NCBI RefSeq assembly: GCF_000143845.1
Contig: NC_014363.1
Location: 1,721,186-1,785,185 of the forward strand
Direction: 5' to 3'
Length of the DNA: 64,000 nt
DNA from: Olsenella uli DSM 7084
Lineage (GTDB): Bacteria; Actinomycetota; Coriobacteriia; Coriobacteriales; Atopobiaceae
The position numbers and the translations under genes are program-made. The notes beneath the pieces were generated by a model. The model saw only the letters and a list, made by a program, of their open reading frames with translations. It ran no database searches and had not been told where the DNA came from. Each line of letters starts with the position of its first letter. Position 1 is the stretch's first letter. Positions 1 through 8,392 of the stretch are shown here, in pieces.

Positions 1-558
1 GCTTGCGTTGCCCAGCTCCTCGGCCCTCAGCGCCAGGTCGTTCAAGGGGGCCATCGAGCGCCTCACGCGCCGCGTGTCATCCAGGCCACCCAGAAGGGAG
101 AGGGCCTGGGCCACGAGCACCACGACGTAGAGGGGCCAGGCGTCGAGCATGTCGGCACCCAGCGGAAAGCTACGCTCCCCCCCGCTGGGAGACGTAACGA
201 CGTACGTGACGCCGCGCAGGTCACCTGGGATGGAGGAGGGGCCGCCCACGCGTACCGTGGTGCCCGGCGCAGGGCGATACCAGTCCACGAAGGAGCCCTC
301 GGGCAGGGCCCGGTTGTAGCCGTGTAGGACCAGGGCAAGGGCCACGGCAAGCAGGACCACGTCGAGGGAGATGAAGCCGACCAGGCGGCGCCACCAGAAG
401 CCCCAGCTGATGGAGCGCGCAATGGACGAGATCCGCCCACGTCCGTGCAGACCGGGCGAATCACGTCTGCGCAGCTCACGTCCACGTGGCTTGCGACCCT
501 GGTGATCGGGCTCCCAATGCGCCTGAGCGAGGGACGCATCAGGATTCGCGGACGACAT
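1..558 (-). CDS. Sensor histidine kinase, N-terminal part (cut by window edge)
   Basis: This is the membrane sensor of a two-component system, paired with the response regulator just upstream. Only 186 codons are in the window, and the frame is still open at base 1. After a short basic, polar cytoplasmic N-terminus (begins MSSANPDASL) a first membrane segment appears at about residues 58-78 (VVLLAVALALVL). An extracytoplasmic domain follows, then a second membrane segment near residue 150 (LYVVVLVAQALSLLGG) and the start of a HAMP-like linker. The ATG at 558 lies inside the 3' end of the regulator gene (20-nt overlap), which suggests translational coupling. An ATG at 539 in another frame overlaps the regulator stop neatly but gives a peptide without membrane segments. 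The catalytic domains lie outside the window, so the stimulus cannot be guessed. Confidence 0.82.
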   Translation of the reverse strand, partial: MSSANPDASLAQAHWEPDHQGRKPRGRELRRRDSPGLHGRGRISSIARSISWGFWWRRLVGFISLDVVLLAVALALVLHGYNRALPEGSFVDWYRPAPGTTVRVGGPSSIPGDLRGVTYVVTSPSGGERSFPLGADMLDAWPLYVVVLVAQALSLLGGLDDTRRVRRSMAPLNDLALRAEELGNAS

Positions 559-1225
559 ACCCCACCCCACGGACCGTCGTAAGCAGCTTGATGCCAAAGC
601 GATCGTCGATCTTGGAGCGCAGGTGGGCGATGTGGACGTCGACGTTGTTGGTCTCGCCCACGTACTCGTACCCCAGCGCCTCGCTCGCCAGGCGCGCGCG
701 GGTGAGGACGACCCCCTTGTGCGCCATGAGGGCGTGCAGGACCTCGAATTCCCTGTTGGTGAGGGCCACTGGCTCACCTTGGACGAGGACCTCGTGACGA
801 TCTGGGTCGAGCGTGACGCCGCAGGCCGCAAGCGTGGCGGACGACGTCGAAGGCAGCTGGCCCGACTCACGGTGCTTGAGCGTCACGCGGATGCGTGCCA
901 GGAGCTCCTCGATGGCAAAGGGCTTGGTGATGTAGTCGTCCGCCCCGGCGTCGAGGCCCGCCACCTTGTCCATCACGGCATCGCGTGCGGTCAGCAGGAT
1001 GACCGGGGTGTCCTTCTGACGGCGCAGGCGGCGCAGGACCTCCATGCCGTTGAGCTGCGGCAGCAGCACGTCAAGGAGGACCAGGTCATAGTCGGACGAG
1101 AGGGCCGCCTCCACGCCAGAGCGCCCGTCCGCGGCCTTGTCGACCTCGTAGCCCTCGTGACGGAGCTCGAGCTCGACAAAGCGCGCGATCTTCTCTTCGT
1201 CCTCTACGACCAGGATCCTAGTCAT
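539..1225 (-). CDS. OmpR/PhoB-family response regulator
   Basis: Transcription regulator of a two-component system, 228 residues, the normal length for the family. The N-terminal receiver domain (about 1-115) begins MTRILVVEDEE, with acidic residues near 8-9, the phosphoacceptor Asp in LVLLDVLLP, Thr in LLTARD and Lys in YITKPF. The C-terminal winged-helix DNA-binding domain shows NREFEVLHALM and ends in TTVRGVGYVV. The start is the ATG at 1225, because the receiver motif begins there and it overlaps the DUF4342 gene stop by 8 nt. The downstream kinase gene overlaps its 3' end, so the three genes form one leftward operon. Target genes are unknown. Confidence 0.95.
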   Translation of the reverse strand: MTRILVVEDEEKIARFVELELRHEGYEVDKAADGRSGVEAALSSDYDLVLLDVLLPQLNGMEVLRRLRRQKDTPVILLTARDAVMDKVAGLDAGADDYITKPFAIEELLARIRVTLKHRESGQLPSTSSATLAACGVTLDPDRHEVLVQGEPVALTNREFEVLHALMAHKGVVLTRARLASEALGYEYVGETNNVDVHIAHLRSKIDDRFGIKLLTTVRGVGYVVRES

Positions 1226-1760
1226 TGCCGGTAAGGTCCCTCTTGATCGTCTCGGCGGCATCGGCCGCTTTGTCCATCGCGCCGTTGAGGTCCACGGTCA
1301 CGCTCCTCACCCCCTCGAAACGGTAGCGCAGGCCAAGGAAGAGGCCGATGATGACCAGCCAGATAGTCGCACCCCACAGCAGGATGCCCAAGAGCATGAC
1401 GAGCACGGGGACGGAGAGGACTTGCCTGCCGTTACGCTCGGCCACGAAGCTGGTTTCTACGCTCTTGCGCAGGAGGTCCTTGATGACCCCCATCGCCGAG
1501 TGCACGTGCTCCCAGAAGTCGGTCCGCTTGGCGGATTCCTGGTAGGCCTCCTGGGCTGCGCGCATCTCGTCCGAGACGGGCTGCTGCGCCGTGGAGTTGG
1601 TGGAGCAGTGCGCACTCTGGGTCCTCGCCTTGCCGGAGCGCTCCAACCAGATGATCGCATCCAGCACGTCATCGCCGTTGGCGTCGAGCGCCCCCTTAGC
1701 GTCCTCATAGCTGACGTCGCACTTCTCGCGGATGAGTTCGACCTTCTCGAGTCTTTCCAT
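1218..1760 (-). CDS. DUF4342-like protein with UBA-like N-terminus and membrane segment
   Basis: A protein of about 180 residues. The N-terminus (MERLEKVELIREK, then YEDAKGALDANGDD) has the three-helix UBA-like pattern seen in DUF4342 proteins and EF-Ts. A polar linker follows, then a C-terminal region with one strong membrane segment (VLVMLLGILLWGATIWLVII). Two ATGs are possible, at 1766 and 1760. The AAGGGA ribosome site lies 3 nt before the first and 9 nt before the second, so 1760 is preferred. It is the first gene of the operon with the response regulator and kinase, and it may modulate that signalling pair or act in envelope stress. Family assignment is by motif only. Confidence 0.75.
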   Translation of the reverse strand: MERLEKVELIREKCDVSYEDAKGALDANGDDVLDAIIWLERSGKARTQSAHCSTNSTAQQPVSDEMRAAQEAYQESAKRTDFWEHVHSAMGVIKDLLRKSVETSFVAERNGRQVLSVPVLVMLLGILLWGATIWLVIIGLFLGLRYRFEGVRSVTVDLNGAMDKAADAAETIKRDLTGND

Positions 1761-1851
1761 GGCCATGGGTCCCTTCGGTGCCGCGGGGCGCCCCTCGCCC
1801 CTGTCGCGTCGTATGGTCTCACTCGCAGATTAAGCGCTCCTTGCGCCCGGG

Positions 1852-2751
1852 TTAAGCCTTGCCGGAGTTTGCATGCACGCTCGTGCCCGAGCCGCCCGCA
1901 CCCGAGCCGTCCCTACCCGCACCCCCGAGGGGATTCGCCAGGGCCAACTGGTGCAGGCCCCGCAGCGTGAGCGTGGGGTCGACCGCCACCTCGTGGGACA
2001 CCAGACCTGCAAGCTCCCCCGCATACTCCCCCGTCACGACCACCGGCGCCTCGTAACCCAGGCTGCCGAACACGCGGTCGAGCAGGCCATCGATGCGTGC
2101 GACCTCGCCGAGCACCACGCCTGACTGCATGGCCTCGCGCGTCGAGCGGCCGACGACCTCGCGCGGTGGTCGAATCTCGATCATGGGGAGCCGTGCCGCG
2201 GCCTGGTCGAGCGCACGCGCGCACAGGGCGAGGCCCGGTGCGATGATGCCCCCGGCAAAGGTGCCGGAACGGTCCACGACCTCCATGTTCATCGTCGTTC
2301 CGAAGTCAACGACGATCACGGGCGCGCCGTAGCGCCTTCGGGCGGCAAGCACGTCGGCCAGGCGGTCCGAACCCACCTCGGAGGGGTCGCGGTAGCGCAG
2401 TGCGATGCCCGTGCGCACCCCTGGGCCGACCACGAGCGGACGTGGGCCTCCCAGCCGGTCGAGCGCAAGGCGCCACGGTTCCATCAGCACGGGAACCACG
2501 CAGGAGAGGACCGCGCGGACGGGCGGGGCGCCCGTCTGGCCACAGAGGCCCGTCAGCACATGGATGGCCTGCAGGTAGGCCTCGTCGGACGTGAGGCGCG
2601 CCGGGGTCGTCAGCGTAAGCGTCGAGAGGGGCTCCGCCTCCGCGGCCGCCGAAGCGGCGAAGAGGCCGAACCCCGTCGTGGTGTTGCCCACGTCCACGGC
2701 AAGCACCTGCCAGGGCCCATCCCGCACGACCCCGCCTTCCGCAACGGCCAT
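1852..2751 (-). CDS. coaX: Type III pantothenate kinase
   Basis: Catalyses ATP-dependent phosphorylation of pantothenate, the first step of coenzyme A synthesis, in the cytoplasm. The ASKHA-fold motifs are present: DVGNTTTGFG near residue 21 (phosphate 1 loop), GSDRLADVLAARR in the middle (substrate Asp/Arg) and DFGTTMNMEVV (usually DFGTATTFD). At 299 residues it is slightly longer than usual, with a Gly/Ser-rich C-terminal tail. The start was set at 2751 because the GGGAGG ribosome site touches an ATG at 2760 but sits 9 nt before the ATG at 2751. It diverges from the OPT transporter across 139 bp. Confidence 0.93.
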   Translation of the reverse strand: MAVAEGGVVRDGPWQVLAVDVGNTTTGFGLFAASAAAEAEPLSTLTLTTPARLTSDEAYLQAIHVLTGLCGQTGAPPVRAVLSCVVPVLMEPWRLALDRLGGPRPLVVGPGVRTGIALRYRDPSEVGSDRLADVLAARRRYGAPVIVVDFGTTMNMEVVDRSGTFAGGIIAPGLALCARALDQAAARLPMIEIRPPREVVGRSTREAMQSGVVLGEVARIDGLLDRVFGSLGYEAPVVVTGEYAGELAGLVSHEVAVDPTLTLRGLHQLALANPLGGAGRDGSGAGGSGTSVHANSGKA

Positions 2752-2890
2752 GGACACCATCCTCCCTCGCCCGCGCCTGCGCCTCCGCCTGCCTATACTG
2801 TAGCAAGTTCGCCGTGCCCGTCCGACGCGGCGGACGTCCGGTAACCCGACTCCCCACAAGGGGGAGCGGATATACGTTAGGAGCACGCAC

Positions 2891-4582
2891 ATGGACAAAC
2901 CCTCCGGCCACGCCTCGTGGCGTGGTCAGCTCACGTTGCGCGGTGTCGTCATCGGCTGCATTGGCTGCGCCATCATCACCGCCTCCTCCGCCTATACGGC
3001 ACTGCGCCTGGGAGCCCTCCCCTGGCCCATCGTCTTCGCGGCAGTCGTCTCGCTGTTCTTCCTCAGGCTGCTGGGAAACGCCTCGCTGAGCGAGGCGAAC
3101 GTCACACATACCATCATGTCCGCGGGGGCCATGGTCGCTGGCGGGCTGGCGTTCACCATCCCCGGCGCCTGGATGCTGGGCTACGTCGACCAGGTTGGCA
3201 TGGCCCAGATGCTCCTGGTCGCACTTTCGGGCACCCTCATGGGCCTGGTCTGCACGGCGCTCATCCATCGCCACTTCATCGAGGACTCCCAGCTGGAGTT
3301 CCCCATGGGCACCTCCGCCGCCGAGACCCTGCGTGCCACCGAGGCCGGCGGCAGGACCGGACGGCAGCTGTTCGCATCCATGGGCGTGGCGGGACTCTAC
3401 TGCGCGCTGCGCGACGCCCTCGGGGCCATCCCCACCATGCTCTGCGCGCTTCCCATCCCAGGCGTGGGCTTTGGCATCTACAACTCGCCGATGATGCTCT
3501 CCGTGGGCTTCTTGGTGGGAAGCACGGCCGTGGCCTTCTGGTTCGCGGGCGGCGTCCTCGCCAACTTCGGCCTCGTCGTGGGAGGCGGCGCACTGGGCCT
3601 CTGGGACGCGGCGGGCGCCCAGGGCATCGTCAAGTCCCTGGGCATGGGCCTCATGATGGGCTCGGGGGCGGCAGTCGTCCTCAAGGACATCCTCCCCCAG
3701 GCCAGGGCCATCGCATCCGGCCTGAGGTCGGGCGATGAGGGCGCGGCCACGTCGCTGGTGTCGGGCAGGCTGCGCGCGGACGCCGGAATCCTGGGGCTGG
3801 CAACGGCCGCCGTCGCGGTCATGGCGTGCCTTGGCCTGGGTCTGGGTCCCCTGCCTTCGATCGCCGTCGTCCTCCTCAGCTTCGTGACCACGATCATGAG
3901 CGCGCAGTCCTGCGGGCAGACCGGCATAGACCCCATGGAGATCTTCGGTCTCATCGTCCTTTTGCTGGTGGCCGCCTTCGCGCAGCTTGCCCAGGTCAAG
4001 CTGTTCTTCGTGGCCGGCATCGTGGCCGTGGCCTGCGGGCTTGCCGGCGACGTGATGAACGACTTCCGCGCCGGGCACATCCTGGGGACCGACCCGCGCG
4101 CACAGTGGCTGGGACAGGCCATAGGCGGCGTGCTGGGCGCCCTCGTCGCGGCGGGCGTGATGGTCGCGCTCGTCACCGCATACGGTCCGGATGCGTTCGG
4201 GCCTGGCCGGATGTTCGTCTCGGCCCAGGCGTCCGTCGTGGCCGCCATGGTCGCGGGCATCCCGAGCGTGCCCGCCTTCGTGGCAGGCTTGGCGGCGGGA
4301 GTTGCCCTGTACCTTGCGAAGCTTCCGGCCATGATGGTTGGACTGGGTGTCTACCTGCCCTTCTACATGACGCTCACGGCATTTCTTGGATCAGTGGCCA
4401 AGCTGGCGTGGGACCGCGTCGCGAGGGCGCGCAGCACGGGCCTGTCAGATGGAGAGCGTACGCGGCGGGAGGCCGACGCCCGGGAAGGTGCCCTGGTGGT
4501 GGCCTCAGGCGTCCTGGGCGGCGAATCCATCGTGGGCGTCGTCATCGCGTTCGCGTCGGTCATTGCGAGCCTGATAGGATAG
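2891..4582 (+). CDS. OPT-family oligopeptide/metal-chelate transporter
   Basis: A polytopic membrane protein of 563 residues with about 14-16 predicted helices, belonging to the OPT superfamily, which imports oligopeptides or metal-chelates by proton symport. Supporting features are the N-terminal LTLRGVVIGCIGCAIITASS, the hydrophilic loop followed by EFPMGTSAAETL (a typical OPT motif) and glycine-rich helices throughout. The start is the ATG at 2891, preceded by TTAGGAG. It is followed 31 bp downstream by a nitroreductase gene on the same strand, so the two are probably cotranscribed. Substrate cannot be inferred from the sequence. Confidence 0.9.
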   Translation: MDKPSGHASWRGQLTLRGVVIGCIGCAIITASSAYTALRLGALPWPIVFAAVVSLFFLRLLGNASLSEANVTHTIMSAGAMVAGGLAFTIPGAWMLGYVDQVGMAQMLLVALSGTLMGLVCTALIHRHFIEDSQLEFPMGTSAAETLRATEAGGRTGRQLFASMGVAGLYCALRDALGAIPTMLCALPIPGVGFGIYNSPMMLSVGFLVGSTAVAFWFAGGVLANFGLVVGGGALGLWDAAGAQGIVKSLGMGLMMGSGAAVVLKDILPQARAIASGLRSGDEGAATSLVSGRLRADAGILGLATAAVAVMACLGLGLGPLPSIAVVLLSFVTTIMSAQSCGQTGIDPMEIFGLIVLLLVAAFAQLAQVKLFFVAGIVAVACGLAGDVMNDFRAGHILGTDPRAQWLGQAIGGVLGALVAAGVMVALVTAYGPDAFGPGRMFVSAQASVVAAMVAGIPSVPAFVAGLAAGVALYLAKLPAMMVGLGVYLPFYMTLTAFLGSVAKLAWDRVARARSTGLSDGERTRREADAREGALVVASGVLGGESIVGVVIAFASVIASLIG

Positions 4583-4613
4583 ACGAGAGCACGCGAACGA
4601 GAGGAGCGCCCGT

Positions 4614-5297
4614 ATGGACGTCACGCAGGCAATCGAGCAGCGCCATTCGGTGCGGCGCTTCACCGACAAGCCCATCGAGGGAGAGGCGCTTGCCGCCCTC
4701 GAGGATGCCATCTCCCGGGCAAATGCCGCCTCGGGTCTGCATCTTCAGCTGGTCCGTGACAGTCCCGGGGCGTTTAGGGGCCTCCTGGCGCGCAGAAGGT
4801 TCGACAACGTGCAGAACTACGTCGCCTGCATCGGCCCCAAGTCGCCCGACCTGGATGAGCTCTGCGGTTACTTCGGCGAGAAGGTCGTTCTTGCGGCGCA
4901 GCAGGCGGGCCTTTCCACCTGCTGGGTTGGCGGGACCTTCGGCAAGCGCAAGGTCAAGGCGGACATCGCCCCGGGAGAGAGGCTCGTGATCGTCATCGCC
5001 GTGGGCTATGCCGCCGCCGAGGGATGTCCGCATCGCTCGAAGCCGCTGTCCGAACTCTCGCACACCCACGGCCCCGAGACGCCCGACTGGTTCAGGCGCG
5101 GCATGCGTGCGGCGGCCCTTGCGCCCACCGCCATGAACCAGCAGCACTTCCTCTTCACGCTCGGCGCGGACGGCGAGACCGTCACCCGCCGGTCGACGGG
5201 CGGCTTCTTCAGCAACGTCGACCTGGGCATCGTGACGCTCCACTTCGAGCTGGCGTCGGGTCACAGCGTCTCGGGGACCGTCCTCGACCGGCGGTGA
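4614..5297 (+). CDS. Nitroreductase-family flavoprotein
   Basis: An NAD(P)H-dependent FMN oxidoreductase of 227 residues, cytoplasmic. The N-terminal signature IEQRHSVRRFTDKPI provides the Arg residues that bind the FMN phosphate. The middle has LAAQQAGLSTCWVGG, and the C-terminal half contains AALAPTAMNQQHF, the usual FMN/substrate pocket segment. The start follows GAGAGGAG with good spacing. It is 31 bp downstream of the OPT transporter and convergent with the FHA gene. The physiological electron acceptor is unknown. Confidence 0.88.
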   Translation: MDVTQAIEQRHSVRRFTDKPIEGEALAALEDAISRANAASGLHLQLVRDSPGAFRGLLARRRFDNVQNYVACIGPKSPDLDELCGYFGEKVVLAAQQAGLSTCWVGGTFGKRKVKADIAPGERLVIVIAVGYAAAEGCPHRSKPLSELSHTHGPETPDWFRRGMRAAALAPTAMNQQHFLFTLGADGETVTRRSTGGFFSNVDLGIVTLHFELASGHSVSGTVLDRR

Positions 5298-5334
5298 CCG
5301 CACGCCCGACCTCGTCGGCGCACTTGCCCCGAGC

Positions 5335-6564
5335 CTACTCCACGAGGAAGTCGTCGCCCGCAACCGTGAAGTGGCCGCCGCGGTCGACGTGCACGCTGCC
5401 CTGGGGCGCGAGGCGCGAGCCCGCCACGTAGGTGCCGTTCGAGGAGCCGAGGTCCCTGATCGTAAGCCCATCGGCATCGGGGCTCACCTCCAGGTGGCGC
5501 CTGCTCATGCCGAGGTTGCCGCCAAAATGGAGGTCGCATGTCTCAGACCTCCCGAGCACCGCAGGCTGTCCCGGGACCTGCAGGCGCAGCCCGTCGCGCA
5601 GTCGCCTGACAGAGACTGCCGGCGGCGAGGCGATCGCAGGGGCTCCGTTATCGGCCGCAGGAACGGGCCGCATGGCGTCCTGCCGCGTGCCCAGCGAGCC
5701 AGAGCCGAGGCTCGACGTGTCGCCCGAGACGGACGGCCGCTCGACCTCATGGGGCACGACTTCGTAGGTCGCCCGGGAGATGCGCCTCGCCATGGGACGG
5801 GGAGCCCTCCCCTGGGCGTTTACGCCGAAGAGGTCGAGCGGGTCGAGGGTCGCCCCGTCACGCCCCTGGGCGGCCCGTTGCCCACGGCCAGACTTGGCCG
5901 CCTCCGCACAATCATGGCAGCCGCGGCCCAATGGGCTGGAGTCCGACAGTGTGCTGGGGCCCGGCGAGCCTGGGCCTGCCCCAGGCCCAGGCACAGGCGT
6001 GCGCTCGTACTCCCCATCGAGGAAGCGGCCGAACTTCTGGGGGGAGAAGACGCTCTGGCGCCGGGCCCAGTCGCCTACCGCGCTCACGTGACGGTGGCTC
6101 TCCCCCACGGCCATGCTCACGTGAGCCGACGACCCCAACCACCCGATAAGCTCGAGCGGCGTGGAGTGCTGTGCCTTGACGTAGCCCGAGACGGGGACGA
6201 GGACGAAGCGGAGCCTGCCCTCTGGCGTCACGAAGACCCCCTCGGGATCGAACCAGAGCCCGGAGGTGGGGACGTCCTGCGAGACGCACAGCGCCACGAC
6301 CGAGCAGAGCTGGCGCAGAAGCGACTCGTACTGGGCGGACGAGAGCGGGGCCTTCACGAACTGCGGGAGCTGGACCAGGCCCAGCACATCATAGTTGAGG
6401 GTGGCGCCCTTCTCGCACCCCTGGTACCTGAAGGGGAGAAGGCCCTCGCCCGGGCCCTCTGCCAGCCACTCGGAGCGAACGTAGTCAAGGTGCTCCCCGC
6501 TGCCAAGCGTCAGGGTCAGCAGCCTGAGTCCACCCTTGAACGACTTCCTGAGCCTCTCCTTCAC
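5335..6564 (-). CDS. FHA-domain protein with EssB/DUF6382-like N-terminus (T7SS-type)
   Basis: A protein of about 409 residues. The N-terminal 170 residues form an alpha/beta domain resembling the DUF6382 region found before FHA domains, which is related in pattern to EssB pseudokinase domains. A low-complexity Pro/Gly/Ser linker follows (about 180-310), then a C-terminal FHA domain with GRSETCDLHF, MSRRHLEV and DLGSSNGTYV, which bind phosphothreonine. The likely start is the GTG at 6564: AGGAGG straddles the stop codon of the EsaB-like gene just upstream. No membrane segment is evident. The FHA domain could read phosphorylation by the Ser/Thr kinase at 40.8-42.5 kb (inference). Confidence 0.75.
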   Translation of the reverse strand: MKERLRKSFKGGLRLLTLTLGSGEHLDYVRSEWLAEGPGEGLLPFRYQGCEKGATLNYDVLGLVQLPQFVKAPLSSAQYESLLRQLCSVVALCVSQDVPTSGLWFDPEGVFVTPEGRLRFVLVPVSGYVKAQHSTPLELIGWLGSSAHVSMAVGESHRHVSAVGDWARRQSVFSPQKFGRFLDGEYERTPVPGPGAGPGSPGPSTLSDSSPLGRGCHDCAEAAKSGRGQRAAQGRDGATLDPLDLFGVNAQGRAPRPMARRISRATYEVVPHEVERPSVSGDTSSLGSGSLGTRQDAMRPVPAADNGAPAIASPPAVSVRRLRDGLRLQVPGQPAVLGRSETCDLHFGGNLGMSRRHLEVSPDADGLTIRDLGSSNGTYVAGSRLAPQGSVHVDRGGHFTVAGDDFLVE

Positions 6565-6571
6565 GTTCCTC

Positions 6572-6853
6572 CTACACCAACGCCACACGAGTCCCGTTCG
6601 CGAGGACTCCGAAGGCGCTCAGCGCTCGTATTGTCTCGTTTGGGTTGAGCAGCTCGCCGGCATCCTCGGCCCCGAGGTCGCAGAGCATGAGGTCCTCCTT
6701 GCCGGTCGCCCTCCAGAGTGCCGGCTCCTGTCGCTCCAGGAGGCGCGAGACGAGCGTGGCGGCCTCGGCCACCGTAAGGTCCAGCGGAACCCTGAAGGTA
6801 TATGCCGCGTGCGTGGGCGCCAGCACCACCTGGAGCTCGATCTTCTCCTTCAT
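6572..6853 (-). CDS. EsaB/YukD-like ubiquitin-fold protein
   Basis: A small cytoplasmic protein of 93 residues, begins MKEKIELQVVLAPTHAAY. The pattern of short strands, one helix (VAEAATLVSRLLERQ) and the closing strands NETIRALSAFGVLANGTRVALV fits the ubiquitin-like EsaB/YukD family, a standard but non-channel component of Firmicutes-type T7SS. The start is the ATG at 6853 after GGGAGAGG. Its stop codon lies 7 nt before the start of the FHA gene, so they form a two-gene operon. The operon lies 24 kb from essC, so the T7SS accessory genes are split across the region. Confidence 0.78.
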   Translation of the reverse strand: MKEKIELQVVLAPTHAAYTFRVPLDLTVAEAATLVSRLLERQEPALWRATGKEDLMLCDLGAEDAGELLNPNETIRALSAFGVLANGTRVALV

Positions 6854-6930
6854 GCCTCTCCCCTCCCCGCGCCCCCATGTAGACCCGACGTACGGCGGGC
6901 ATGAGCACGTCATGGCGAGCAGAACCCGTC

Positions 6931-7045
6931 GCGGACCGCATGGGGCAGACCAGCCCATGCGGCCCGAAACGGCCCGCATGGACCGAGCGCGGCCCGAATG
7001 GCTTGAAACGACCCGCATGGCCTGGACGAGCACGGCCCATAGACC
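6931..7045. repeat. Degenerate 19-20-bp tandem repeat
   Basis: At least four recognisable units begin at 6966, 6985, 7005 and 7025 (spacing 19, 20, 20 bp), with core CGGCCCGCATGG. Two weaker units lie to the left. The array sits just upstream of the EsaB-like gene within a gene-free stretch (6854-7624). I see no convincing coding frame. The stretch between this array and 7180 contains nothing I can name. Confidence 0.65.
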
Positions 7046-7180
7046 TGAACATACTCTTGAATATACTCTGGGGTACGGCCGTGATGCCCCTGGGACGCAG
7101 TTGCGACCGTCATTTTACCTTGCAAGGCCCCAACGAGTGGTGTGGGACAGGCTTTTGGCCGCCTTAGGCAAGGAGGGGCT

Positions 7181-7492
7181 GGTCATCGTGAGTGCCGCGC
7201 AAGGCGAAGGGCACCACTCGAGGCGAACTCACAATAACTCGCTTGTCGTCCATTTTTGGGCAGCCCTTGGATGGGAGGGGAACTGTTGTGAGCCTCTTGG
7301 AGCGGCAGCTCACAGATATTCCCCTCCCGTCCATCTTTTAGGTGCATCGGGGATACGAGACGAACTATTGTGAGTCTTGCTTGATAGGTCACTCACAATA
7401 GTTCTCCTGCTGTCCTTGAGGCCTCGGAAAATGGATGTGTGACGAGTTATTGTGATCTGACCCCCGGCACCGCTCACAAAACTTGCTGTCCC
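7181..7492. repeat. Four palindromic hairpin units around ATTGTGAGT/ACTCACAAT
   Basis: Four imperfect inverted repeats at about 80-90-bp spacing: arms near 7181-7192/7228-7239, 7273-7293/7308-7328, 7363-7375/7391-7403 and 7441-7457/7472-7484. The third is perfect over 13 bp (AACTATTGTGAGT, 15-nt loop). The second has a GGGAGGGGAA arm matched by TTCCCCTCCC. Right arms are usually followed by CTGTCC or CCGTCC. The cluster lies between the divergent EsaB-like operon and the TetR gene. It could be multiple operators, REP-like elements or structured RNA. Confidence 0.8.
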
Positions 7493-7530
7493 GTCCAGTC
7501 ATATTCTGCAAGACAGTCTCGACGCCAAAT

Positions 7531-7547
7531 ATATACTAGTGGTATAT
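7531..7547. promoter_or_regulatory. Candidate operator/promoter palindrome before tetR
   Basis: A perfect 6-bp inverted repeat, ATATAC and GTATAT separated by TAGTG, in an AT-rich patch 78 bp before the TetR start. It may contain the promoter and an autoregulatory site. Evidence is pattern only. Confidence 0.4.
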
Positions 7548-7624
7548 ACTGCCGGTATGTAAGGTATTGCCAGCGTGTGCGCGCCAGCTCGGCATGAGTG
7601 CACCAGTCCGTGGACGGGGGACGA

Positions 7625-8239
7625 ATGGACCGAACGGAAACCCAGGCAAAGATCCTGGAGGTCGGGAAGCGGGAGTTTCTCGAAAAGGGCTTCAAGGATG
7701 CCTCCCTGAACAGGATCGTCGCCGAGGCCGGCTTCACGAAGGGCGCGTTCTATGGCTACTACCCGGACAAGGCGGCCCTCTTCGAGGACATCGTCGGGGA
7801 GGCGGCAGACGGGCTCGTGAGCCAGTTCAAGGCCGCACAGGACGCCCACTTCGACCTGATCCCGGATGACAAGACGAGGGACAGCCTTGCCTTGTCCACG
7901 CACTACCTCCGCTCCTTCGTGGAGTACCTGTACGCCCACTTCGACGAGTTCAGGCTGATCCTGTGCTGCTCGGAAGGCACGAAATACGCCTCCTTCATCC
8001 ATGACCTCGTCGAGCTGGAGGTGGAGAGGTCGGAGGAGTACTACGGCATCCTCCGCGAGAGGGGAAAGCTGAGCGGCAGGATGTCCAGGCAGCTGCACCA
8101 CATGATCACGAGCGCCTATTTCACTGCCGTGTGCGAGACCATCGTCCATGCCATGCCGAAGGACGAGGCCATGCAGTATGTCGAGGAGCTCGCGAGGTTC
8201 TTCAGCTCGGGTTGGGAGGGGCTCCTTCGACTGGAGTAG
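7625..8239 (+). CDS. TetR/AcrR-family transcription regulator
   Basis: A DNA-binding repressor of 204 residues. The N-terminal helix-turn-helix has the TetR pattern: ILEVGKREFLEKGF, then SLNRIVAEAGFTKGAFYGYY. The C-terminal ligand-binding part is all-helical. The start is the ATG at 7625 preceded by GGGGGAC; an upstream in-frame ATG at 7598 lacks a ribosome site and would add nine unrelated residues. It is the first gene of the rightward ECF/ABC cluster and very likely controls it. The ligand may be the transported compound (inference). Confidence 0.9.
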   Translation: MDRTETQAKILEVGKREFLEKGFKDASLNRIVAEAGFTKGAFYGYYPDKAALFEDIVGEAADGLVSQFKAAQDAHFDLIPDDKTRDSLALSTHYLRSFVEYLYAHFDEFRLILCCSEGTKYASFIHDLVELEVERSEEYYGILRERGKLSGRMSRQLHHMITSAYFTAVCETIVHAMPKDEAMQYVEELARFFSSGWEGLLRLE

Positions 8240-8246
8240 GGCGCTC

Positions 8247-8336
8247 TCCGGAAAGGTCGGTTCGTCCGGAGCAAGGCGCTCGTTCCGGAGCGGGACGTCC
8301 ATCCGGAGGAGGGCGCTCATCCGGAGCGGACGCTCT
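8247..8336. repeat. 18-bp tandem repeat, five units
   Basis: Units starting with TCCGGA at 8247, 8265, 8284, 8302 and 8320 (spacing 18, 19, 18, 18). The consensus is TCCGGAGNNGGGCGCTC. TCCGGA is itself a palindrome, so the array can fold. It fills the gap between the TetR gene stop and the promoter region of the ECF genes. Confidence 0.8.
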
Positions 8337-8367
8337 TTTCCACAATAAGTTAGCTGAAGCTTACAAA

Positions 8368-8383
8368 CCAACGTATCGTTTGG
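8368..8383. promoter_or_regulatory. Candidate TetR operator before the ECF operon
   Basis: An imperfect palindrome, CCAACGTATCGTTTGG (12 of 16 positions symmetric), immediately before and overlapping the TTTGGAGG ribosome site of the S-component gene. The AT-rich stretch 8340-8365 in front could hold the promoter. Pattern only. Confidence 0.35.
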
Positions 8384-8392
8384 AGGCGAATC

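Noticed and set aside
63-539. Alternative start of the gene after the response regulator at ATG 539
   Set aside because: Although it forms a neat ATGA overlap, the frame encodes a Ser/Pro/Arg-rich peptide. The frame starting at 558 has two membrane segments and stays open to the window edge.
6854-7624. Several short open frames in the gap between the EsaB-like and TetR genes
   Set aside because: They follow the repeats in phase-free fashion, lack ribosome sites and show no family pattern.
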